This document shows, in pieces, positions 33,518 to 42,123 of a DNA stretch of 64,000 nucleotides (its first letter is position 1; every line of letters begins with the position of its first letter). This DNA is from Ehretia macrophylla (taxonomy: Eukaryota; Streptophyta; Magnoliopsida; Boraginales; Ehretiaceae), in the NCBI GenBank assembly GCA_037974665.1, contig CM075769.1:19923139-19987138 (forward strand), given 5' to 3'. Under the pieces are notes generated by a model. It did not search any database. It saw only the letters and a program-made list of their open reading frames with translations, and was not told the DNA's origin. The position numbers and the translations under genes were made by a program.

Positions 33518-35569
33518 TCATTCCCCCCCTCTTGAGAAGGATTTGTCCTCAAATCCACCAGGCTCAAAGATCAACCTTGGTGGTAAAGCATGTGGTATGT
33601 CCTTAGGAAGCACTTCCTCAAAATCCTGTAAGAGAGAAACAACAACACCCAATGCAAAGTCAAGCTGGTTAGTATTTAAAAGAGCCTCTTTGTACATGAG
33701 TGCAATTATTGGCCATCTTGAGATCAAAGCTTTCTTAACCTCACTTGCTTTTTCATAGAAATTTCTTTGTTTCCCCTCTGTTTTTACCGCCTTGGAAGAG
33801 CTCTTTTCTCTTTTTACTACCTCTTTAGCTTCAGCCTTGCTCGCTTTCTTTTCACTCTCATTCTTTTGATCGCTCAAATTATTTTGTTCACTCAAGTTCT
33901 TTTGATCATTCAATTTTTGTAACCTCACTTGATCCTCATAAACTTGTTTTGATGTCATTGGAACTAGAGTGATTGTTCGCTGATTAAACATGAATGAGTA
34001 CTTGTTGGTGAAGCCATCATGTTGCACACGTCGATCAAATTGCCATGGTCTTCCGAAGAGAAGATGTCCAGCATGCATAGGTACCACATCACATAACACT
34101 TCATCCTCATATTTCCCAATGCGAAACGGTACCACAACCTGTTTTGTAACCCTTAGCTCACCACAATCGTTCAACCATTGCAGCTTGTACGGACGTGGAT
34201 GCTTAATTGTTGTGAGCCCTAGCTTGTCAACCATTGAAGCACTAGCAACGTTAGCACAACTACATACCTTATCTTTCACGTGGCAGCAAGTATGAAAGAT
34301 GTTCTCACGTTGCACTACTTCTTCCTCCTCTTTAGCTTGCAAGCTCAAAGCTCGTCGTGCCACTAATCCAAGCATATCTCCATAATCTGCCCCAAATTCC
34401 TCTTCTTCACCTACTTCGGTGTCCTCTAGTATTGGCATGTCATCAGAATGTGATTCATCCTCGGATTCAATCTCTCCATCATCCAGGATTACCATTGTTC
34501 GCTTGTTTGGACATTGGCTTGCTATATGTCCCCATCCCTGACATGTAAAACATTGAATATCACGAGATCGAGTTGTAGAAGCCGATTTACCTTGGGAGGT
34601 CGTGGTATTAGTGGATGGTTTTGGCTCGGGCATGGCCTTGGAAGTGGACAAATTTTCTTCTTCCTTTGGGTTGCTCATCCTCCAAGGTGAGACTGGCCTT
34701 GGTCGTGTACCACCCCTCTTTAGTTGTTTCTCCACTTTAATTGCCATATGTACCAGATCTTCTAATTCAACATAATGATACAACTCAATCGTGTTAGCAA
34801 TCTCACAATTCAACCCATTCAAAAATCTAGCCAGTATTGCCTCCCGATCTTCCTCTACATTGGCTCTTATCATAGCCATCTCCATCTCTTTGTAATATTC
34901 TTCCACGCTTTTATTACCTTGGTGAAGACTTTGCAGCTTGAGGTATAAATCTCGATAGTAATGACTTGGGACAAACTGCCGCCTCATCACTCTCTTCATC
35001 TCATCCCAAGTTGCAATAGGACGATCTCCATTCCGCCTCCTATTAATGCACAATTGATCCCACCAAACAATAGCATAGTCAGTAAATTCAATTGCAGCAA
35101 GTTTTACCTTTTTCAAATCGGAATAGTCGTGGCAATCGAAAACCAACTCCATCTTCTTCTCCCACTCAAGATAAGCTTCAGGATCACTCCTTCCTTGAAA
35201 AGCAGGAATCTTCATCTTGATGCTTCCTAAATTGTTATCAATACGGTTCCTAGCTTCTCGATCTCGTCCATGTCTCCCATGGCTGGCCATTGACATCCTA
35301 TCAAGTTCCTCATCTATACCTTCTTCTTCAAATTCATCCACAACTTCAATTTCTCTTCGATGCAACCTGTTCCTCCGTGGTGCGTTTGGAGCAACTGGTG
35401 GCTGCACCCTTGGTGTTCTATGTTCTACCCTATCCATCCTCTCATGTAGTTGATCAAATTCAGCCCTCATCATTCGTCTCATCTCCCCCATCAATGCTTG
35501 CATCTGCAAATTAGGGACTACGGGTTGTTGACCTTCTACATTGATGTCATCCTCTTGATTATGAGCCAT
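33518..35569 (-). CDS. Gag-protease protein of element F (683 aa, intact frame)
   Basis: An uninterrupted frame from ATG 35569 to TGA 33518-33520. Domain order is as in E: Met/Arg-rich N-terminus, capsid gag (IKMKIPAFQGRSDPEAYLEW, FTDYAIVWWDQL, FVPSHYYRDLYLKL), zinc knuckle CFTCQGWGHIASQC, acidic linker, retropepsin-like region, K/E/S-rich hinge (residues about 560-600), then the DFEEVLPKDIPHALPP linker and the GGFEDKSFSRGGE end. In the protease the segment VIIDGGS is missing: VCS joins directly to CANVAS, a 21-bp in-frame deletion near 34262, removing the catalytic Asp. So F should be able to make a Gag-like protein but not process it. The stop codon is formed by the LTR terminus. Confidence 0.93.
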   Translation of the reverse strand: MAHNQEDDINVEGQQPVVPNLQMQALMGEMRRMMRAEFDQLHERMDRVEHRTPRVQPPVAPNAPRRNRLHRREIEVVDEFEEEGIDEELDRMSMASHGRHGRDREARNRIDNNLGSIKMKIPAFQGRSDPEAYLEWEKKMELVFDCHDYSDLKKVKLAAIEFTDYAIVWWDQLCINRRRNGDRPIATWDEMKRVMRRQFVPSHYYRDLYLKLQSLHQGNKSVEEYYKEMEMAMIRANVEEDREAILARFLNGLNCEIANTIELYHYVELEDLVHMAIKVEKQLKRGGTRPRPVSPWRMSNPKEEENLSTSKAMPEPKPSTNTTTSQGKSASTTRSRDIQCFTCQGWGHIASQCPNKRTMVILDDGEIESEDESHSDDMPILEDTEVGEEEEFGADYGDMLGLVARRALSLQAKEEEEVVQRENIFHTCCHVKDKVCSCANVASASMVDKLGLTTIKHPRPYKLQWLNDCGELRVTKQVVVPFRIGKYEDEVLCDVVPMHAGHLLFGRPWQFDRRVQHDGFTNKYSFMFNQRTITLVPMTSKQVYEDQVRLQKLNDQKNLSEQNNLSDQKNESEKKASKAEAKEVVKREKSSSKAVKTEGKQRNFYEKASEVKKALISRWPIIALMYKEALLNTNQLDFALGVVVSLLQDFEEVLPKDIPHALPPRLIFEPGGFEDKSFSRGGE
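33521..33533 (-). other. Polypurine tract of element F
   Basis: Minus strand AAGAGGGGGGGAA directly before the LTR; it also encodes the last Arg-Gly-Gly-Glu of the polyprotein. Confidence 0.88.
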
Positions 35570-36436
35570 GATTGAATTTCACTCCCTCACGTGTTTCACT
35601 TAACTCACTTGGCTTTTACCCTCTAATAATCTCACACACACTGCCTTTTACCACTCGTATTCTCCTTCAAGTTCCCTAGAACTAATCAAGAGTACCAAGA
35701 TAGGCACTAAAGCAGCGTATTATTATTTTTTTTTTGAAATTTGATGATTTTTTTTATTAGACCTCTAAGACTCTGGAAACAAGGTTAGAGAAAGAAACTT
35801 GAATAAAACTCGAAGAAGGAAACCTAGAAAAATAAGGAAAGTTGCAAAAACCCTATTCTAAAACACAAAAATGCCCAAAACTCATAGAAAACGTTGGAAT
35901 TTGGCCCCAAGAGGGTGGTGCCCACAGCATAGCTGTGGGTTATGCTCAGAACGTCGTTTCCCTTCAGAAAAGCTTGGCCACGAAGGCTAATTCAACAACA
36001 AGAAGTTTTTTACTGTTCACTGTTTTGCCTTTTTTTTTTTTTTTTTCTTTTCTTGAAGTTTCTTTTCTTTCTTGATGTTCTTTTCTGGACTTTTCAGAAA
36101 CGAAAACAATGAGCAAGTCACAAGAATTCAAATTTAGAAGCACAAGAAAACCCTAATTCAAGATTCTAGGGTTTGGGCAATTGAAAGCTTAACAAGAAAC
36201 GAAATTGAAAGCAAGAAAACAAAATTGAAGACAAGACTCAAGAAACGGAGAACAAGACTCAAGACACGAAATTGAAAAAAACTAGCAAGAATGAGGAATC
36301 AAGAAAAAGAATTGAAACAAGACTCAATCAAGAACAAAGAAAGAAAATTGAAACCTAACCTAGACACACAAAATTGACCAAGAAAACAAGAAAAAAGGAT
36401 AGGCAAACCTGATAAACCTAAGCTCTGATTACCAAC
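35570..36436 (-). other. Leader and primer site of element F
   Basis: An untranslated leader with the conserved hairpin CCCACAGC-ATA-GCTGTGGG at 35921-35939, a poly(T/A) tract near 36029-36048, and the primer site (minus strand TTGGTAATCAGAGC, about 36422-36435) next to the 5' LTR. No gene is supported. Confidence 0.8.
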
Positions 36437-37300
36437 TGATACGAACCTGGTCAACATGTGCCGAGACCCAACACCAAGATTGGTAAAACAAACCCAAGAT
36501 CTTTCAAGAATGGATGGAACCGCGACCCTTTGCCTAGCAAGACAAGAACCTTGGTATAGTGAATATGATGGAAACCGCGACCCGTTGCTTAGCAAAGCAA
36601 GAACCTTGGTATGGTGAAGACGCCACAAACGGGGATGGAAATCCGCTTGATAAGTCAAGGTTGAACGCCACAAGGAATCCCTTGATAAGTTCGAAAGAGT
36701 CTCTTGGAGAACTCAAGGAGAATAATCTCACAATTTAATTTCAGAATTGTCTAACTTTATTATCACAAAAAGTGCCTTATATAGGCAATAACAAATAAGT
36801 ATCCTACTAGGAAAAGGACTCCTAAACCCTATCCCAAGTAGGAAAAACGTGAATAGTAACTAGGTCAAAGGAAACAAACTTGGAGACCAAGAAAAGACTC
36901 CTATTACTATTCACGTGAATAGTGACGTGAATAGTAACTAAAAAGGAAGCAAACTTGTAGCCCAAGAAAAGCTCCTTTCTAGTGTGAACACCTAATCTTG
37001 CAGCCCAAGAAAGTCTCTCTCCTAGTGTGAACACCTAAATTTGTCCATAGGAAATTAAACTAAAACTGAAAACTAAAACTAGGATAAAATTACAAAGAAA
37101 TCAAATCTTGACTAAATCTTCAAATCTTCTTGAAACTTCTTGAAGAATCTTGAAGTTCTTGAATCTTGAAAATAGAATCTTGACTTGAATCTTTGCTGGA
37201 AAATTCATCCAAAAGGTTCAATGAATGTGGACGCCCAATTGGTTCATTGAATGTGGATGCTTCAATTGGTTCATTGAATGTGGATGGTTGGTTCGCATCA
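36437..37300 (-). repeat. 5' LTR of element F
   Basis: 864 bp, collinear with 32657-33520 with four substitutions and no indels. It carries the CACGTG palindrome at 36906-36923 and the heat-shock element at 37127-37144. Confidence 0.93.
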
Positions 37301-37305
37301 TCTCC

Positions 37306-37750
37306 AAGTTTGTTTCCTTTGACCTAGTTACTATTCACGTTTTTCCTACTTGGGCTAGGGTTTAGGAGTCCTTTTTCAAGCAGGATAATTATTTGTTATT
37401 GCCTATATAAGGCACTTTTTGTGATAATAAAGAGAGACAATTCTGAAATTAAATTGTGAGATTATTCTCCTTGAGTTCTCCAAAAGACTCTTTCGAACTT
37501 ATCAAGGGATTCCTTGTGGCGTTCAACCTTGACTTATCAAGCAGATTTCCATCCCCGTTTGTGGCGTCTTCATCATACCAAGGTTCTTGCTTTGCTAAGC
37601 AACGGGTCGCGGTTTCCATCATATTCACTATACCAAGGTTCTTGTCTTGCTAGGCAAAGGGTCGCGGTTCCATCCATTCTTGAAAGGTCTTGGGTTTGTT
37701 TTACCAATCTTGGTGTTGGGTCTGGGCACATGTTGACCAGGTTCGTATCA
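37306..37750 (+). repeat. 3' LTR of element E, second part
   Basis: Matches 28905-29349 with one difference and ends GGTTCGTATCA, followed by the target duplication ACATG at 37751-37755. Confidence 0.93.
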
Positions 37751-38067
37751 ACATGAGGATGTGGACTAATTAACATATGAGTGATCGTCAATGGTACGGA
37801 TCATTGATTGTGATAATAAATAGTGAACTACATGATTTTAGATTAATAGCTTACTATTTAGTTGAGAATTGTGCAAATTAATTGTCAGACTTGAGAAATT
37901 ACTGCTGCCAGATATATCAGTGGCTAAATATTGCTTCTAGACAATACCTGCCTTTTTATAAGGTGAGTTACGGCCTTTCGCATTTTAGTCTTTTGATATA
38001 GACTGACAGGTAATTGTCGAGATAGGATCTGTTAAACATCCGGTATGAGTGGATGTCCTGTGATATC

Positions 38068-40425
38068 TATAACACCCGAGACTTGCATCATATTCATAAT
38101 TAACTATTGCTTATCTTTTGTGCATTTCTATATGTATTTTAATATGCATTTCTTTACTTTTAATATGGTCACAATTCATAAGGAAAATTTATTGTCTAAA
38201 TTGCTTGAATTTATAATTTTCCTAGGTCATATGACATATAAAAGGAACGAGAGAAGTGGAATTTTGAGTATTGGATCTTGGGAAAGCGTATTTAGAAAAT
38301 GTTTTATAGTATCGTATGAATATTGAATTAGTAGATAATATTTAATTGGAACTAGTTAGCCTTTAAGTGAGTTATTGAGCAACTAAATGACCAAGTCTTG
38401 CATGAATAGTCAAGTCAAACATTGACAACTTAGCTTATTTAACTAAACAAAGACTTTAGTCTTCATAACACACACAAAACAATTGCAAAAATGCCATCCA
38501 TGTCCTTCATGTTGCCGTGAGCTTTTCTTGCCAAGGAGGAGAGAAATTTTTCATGCTACTTCAAATTCTAGCTCTTGATCTTGCATCCTAGGGTGATTTC
38601 TTCTTCTCCAAAGACTTCTTCTTGCTTATTCAAGGCTACTAGGTGAGGAAGAATCATTGTATATGCATTTTTTTGAATGTTAGGGTTTATGCTGAATTTT
38701 ACAATTGTTGTATATTGTGATATAAATGCTTATGAATGTGTCTAAAACCTTCTATAATGATTAGTGAACTTTCGTTTGAAAGCTAATGGCACAGTTTATG
38801 GCTAGATTTTGAAATGGCAAATTAAAGAAGATGTTGAATAGTGTCAAATTGGGGTTTTGATAAAATGTTGCTCATTAGATTGATTTCTTGCTTCCTATAG
38901 ATGCTAGAGATGTTAATAAAAACAGAAATGTAGTTGTATGGACTTAGTTTGCTTGAACCTTGGTTAAAAATGCAAATTTAGCTTAGGTAACAAAGGGGTT
39001 TCAGGGTAAAAGCGAATCTGGGTTGATTTGATTGATATATCTAGTGTTCTTAGGGTATATAGGTGTTAGAAGTGCTTTTCTAACGCTTGTTTGGGCGTCA
39101 GCTAGGGTATGTGTAGTTCAAAGGCATAAAAGGGAAAATCGGTGTTTTGTAGGAAACGAGGGCTATCGGGTGGACTTAAGGGTTAAAAGGGTGCCATAAT
39201 GTGGGGTTTGGAGGATAGGATAGTTTGTTTATGAATTGGGAACTGTGTCTTCCGGTTAGAAGCTAAATAGCCTATGTTAACAAAGGGGAAAAGTGGAATT
39301 GAGAGTTTTTAGCACTTATATTGCCTTGTAGTGGTTTATAGTATGCTTAAATGTAGTCCTAAGGTTTTTGTGAGTTTTGGTAAGGTTCCGTGAAAGTTTA
39401 TGATTTTTATCTCTTTATGCTCAATCAGTTATTTTAATGTTATTGCTTGTAATTCATTGATTTCTGAGGGCGACCTACCTTGTAGTCCCTCATTTATTAT
39501 TTTTCTTCATATTATTGTCATATTGTCATTGTCTTTAAGTGCATTTCATAGTGGTTGCGCAACTCGAGTCTTTCACTTGCCTGGTCTGGATATTGTCAGG
39601 GGGTGTTGGGTCATAGGATTTTCGGGGTACTTCCAGAGTACACCCATTGAAGTGTTTGGGGTTTATGCCAGAACATTGATTGAGGTTCGTGGTTCATGTT
39701 CAAGATCAAGTGAATTCTAGAGTGTTTGGGGTTAAAGTGAATCGTATCCTTTTTAATGTGTGGCATCCTATTGCTTATTTGTCATGTTAATTGTTTAATG
39801 GTTTTGCTTGTACATTGTTGCATTGCACGAATTCCCTTATAAATGCTTCCCGTATATTATTTCCCTCCCTCACTTAGTATACATTATTTGTATACTCACT
39901 CCTCATCATGAATCTTTCAAGCTATAGCCAAAGAAAGTGATGTTCGTGTTTCATGATAGTTCGTGCTTGAAAGGATGCATAACGTGTTATATAGCGTGAA
40001 TTGTAAAATGCTGGAAAAATGTTCTTTCGATGAGATGTATGTATACAAAGTATAAGTAATGTAATTCAAGTTAATTAGATAATTAGGGTAGTTTGATTTC
40101 ATAGCTTATGTAATAGGATATCTTAGTTTATAATCAATGAATGTATGTAGTTATTTTAAGGAAGAGTAGGTTAGTCTTTGTATTTGGATATGTACATTTG
40201 ATTGTGAACTTTTGTTGTAAACTAAGGCTCGGATGGCCTTGAGGTGTTGTGGTATGTTTGGACACGGTACTAGTCCATTTATATGTTGTGTGCAGGTAAA
40301 CTGTTTGTCCTATAAGTAGGGGAAACTCCATCCGTTTTCATTAAATTTTGTGACCGAGTTGGAATTGGGTTGAGAATAGCATGGTTAATAGAGTCTCCGG
40401 TCTCGTGAGGGATCGGTGCGCCACA
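38068..40425 (+). repeat. Solo gypsy LTR (element-A family)
   Basis: About 2358 bp starting TATAACACCCGAG and ending GGTGCGCCACA, flanked by ATATC (38063-38067) and ATATT (40426-40430), a 5-bp duplication with one change. Reverse-complement alignment to 1254-3705 shows the same blocks: the GTTGCGCAAC palindrome core (39554-39563), CCTGGTCTGGA, GGGTGTTGGGTC, CACCCATTGAAGTGTTTGG and AAGGCTCGGATGGCCTTGA. Copia-LTR sequence is continuous once it is removed. No internal region is present, the product expected from LTR-LTR recombination. Small open frames inside are not genes. Confidence 0.85.
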
Positions 40426-41029
40426 ATATTTGAAGTTGGTTGTTAAACGAGGAAGTCCTTGGCCAAGGCAAGTATGAATTGGTGGAAATGTGTTTTTTCA
40501 TAGTAGTCATCTCTCGTTTTATCGTTTTAGATCTATTCACAGTATCGGAAGTAGACTTAACCTTTTCATGATCCTTTTCCCGATCGGGACATTTTAATAG
40601 AAAGATCGGACTGCACGGTAATTCCCGACAATAAATGGATTCATAAATAGACAGTGTCTTCATTATCCCATACATTTTCATGATACGTTTGTTGTAGTGC
40701 GTCAGTAATGGGCATGAGAGTATTTTGAGAAATTGCGGAGACATTTTCGAAATAGATAAGGAGGTTTATCGGTCCCTCATCGGTATGCGATTATGAATCT
40801 AGAAAGTCACACATTTATAAGTATCATGAATAAGCGCACCGGAAGCTTATATAATGTGCTTGGTGCCTTTAAGGTGTTGAGAGTCATCTATATTGGTGTT
40901 CGGGCCAAAAGTGTAATTTTGAAAAGTTTTGGGGTCAAATTGTAATTAACAAAACTTTTGGGGCCAAACTACAAATATTGAAAAAGCTGTTTCAATATGA
41001 TTATTCTAATAGAGATTAGAATGGGCAAA

Positions 41030-41033
<4 letters not shown>

Positions 41034-41123
<90 letters not shown>
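41034..41123. repeat. Compound (TA)n(TG)n microsatellite in Y1
   Basis: About 55 bp of TA followed by about 34 bp of TG. It sits at the LTR position where the other copies of the family have their TA tracts (47310, 57690, 59178). Confidence 0.97.
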
Positions 41124-41127
<4 letters not shown>

Positions 41128-41810
41128 AGATATTTGTATTGGTGATATAATTTGTGAAATGCCACCTCATCAATCCTAGTCATCAAAAGCAAAATAAATT
41201 GTTGGGTGGAGGAGTACATATGGCATGTGGAATAACACATGTAGGATGAATGGATTGTCCATGTCATCAATCCTAGTCTTTTAATTTGAATTGGATGGTC
41301 TAGATTCAATCTTGAATAAAGAAAAACGGATCCTAGCCATAAAGTAAAGATAGTTGCTTTTTGCCAAGTGTCAAGACAGAGAATGAAAAAATAGCTTTTG
41401 GATTGTAATCTTGTAATGATTACAATCCAAGGACATGAATGCCTTGTATTTGTTCTTGCAACTAAGGAAGCTATTTTGATTGGCTACTCAATTATACAAA
41501 AGTTAATATAATAATAGAGATTATGTATATTAAAAAAGCAAGACTGTTCTCTTTCTCCTACACACACAATTTCGGCCAACAAAGGGAATAGAGAGAAGAT
41601 GAATTCTAAGCATTGGATTGTAATGATTGTAATCCAATGACATGCAAGGTGATTATCCAATCTAGTACTCTTCTTATCTTTTATTGATTGGGTGCATTAG
41701 ATTAATATAATAGAGATTATATTGATAATACAAGCAATCTTCTCTCTCCATCTATCCTACATACACACGGCACACACATGGCAAGGAAGAGAGAGAATTC
41801 TTCTTCTTTT

Positions 41811-42041
41811 GTTTTGATAATTCAGTAAAAATATATTAAATGAAAATCAAAGTACAAGTACAACTATGGAAAACCAAGACAAAAACAAATACAAAAGAAA
41901 ATGAAAGAAAACAAATGAATTACTAGTTAAAGTAATTCAGAAGTCCCCAGCCCTTCTTCTTCTTGATGGTGATTCTCGTCTATTGAAGAAGAAATAGGGA
42001 AGCTTTCCTTTTGCATTTCTAGCTTTATCTCTTGAATAAAC
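41811..42041 (-). mobile_element. 5'-truncated LINE tail (minus strand)
   Basis: Read on the minus strand, the segment ends in a LINE-like 3' terminus (GTACTTTGATTTTCATTTAATATATTTTTACTGAATTATC followed by AAAAC, compare ACTGAATTAAC plus A-run in the three plus-strand LINEs) and is preceded by a T-rich 3' UTR and an Arg-rich open stretch that stops near 41940. No target duplication is certain; a CTTCTTCTT repeat near 41802 and 41953 is a possibility. It may extend only to about 41950. Confidence 0.55.
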
Positions 42042-42123
42042 TGCTGGGGATATGCCCTAATACTATAGTTGAGATGACCGGAATTAGGGTTTAATAAGAA
42101 TATATTTATGTGTTTTATACACT

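Larger units (their letters stand above)
32657..33520 (-). repeat. 3' LTR of element F
   Basis: TGATACGAACC to GGTTCGCATCA in window orientation. It contains an 18-bp palindrome at 33126-33143, a heat-shock element at 33347-33364, and about three copies of a 27-bp unit (GGTTCATTGAATGTGGATG core) at about 33436-33507, where E and G have a single copy. Confidence 0.93.
32657..37300 (-). mobile_element. Gag-protease-only LTR retrotransposon F, nested in E
   Basis: A 4644-bp element flanked by TCTCC. LTRs 32657-33520 and 36437-37300, both 864 bp and differing at four positions by my count (near 32735, 32744, 33178 and 33269), so it is very young. On the minus strand: 5' LTR, primer site, leader, one intact 683-codon frame, polypurine tract, 3' LTR. 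No RT, RNase H or integrase is present. It is related to E and G, with longer LTRs because of a local triplication near one end. Confidence 0.95.
28552..37750 (+). mobile_element. Gag-protease-only LTR retrotransposon E (contains F)
   Basis: It is flanked by ACATG at 28547-28551 and 37751-37755. 5' LTR 28552-29349, primer site, leader, gag-protease frame, polypurine tract and 3' LTR (32304-32656 plus 37306-37750, split by element F). Without F it is about 4.55 kb. Its ends are TGATGCGAACC and GGTTCGTATCA, an 11-bp inverted repeat with one mismatch. The two 798-bp LTRs differ at three positions by my count (28765/32518-type G/A, one T/C near 28801, one A/G near 29155), so the insertion is young. 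RT, RNase H and integrase are absent: coding stops at the protease-RT linker and runs into the polypurine tract. Confidence 0.93.
28197..41810 (+). mobile_element. Copia-family 3' LTR remnant Y1 (pieces 28197-28551, 37756-38067, 40431-41810)
   Basis: TGCAAGTAAGAGAT (28197-28210) resembles the polypurine tract before X's 3' LTR and is followed by TGTTAGGGATATGCCC, matching the X LTR start TGTTGGGGATATGCCC. The remaining pieces follow the X LTR in order (AGGATGTGGACTAATT, GGTTGTTAAACGAGGAAGTCC, GGCCAAAAGTGTAATTTTG, the TA tract, CACTTGGC-like and TTTCGGCC blocks). The interruptions are element E (28552-37750) and a solo gypsy LTR (38068-40425). The last roughly 450 bp of the LTR are missing. 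No genes are supported. Confidence 0.8.
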
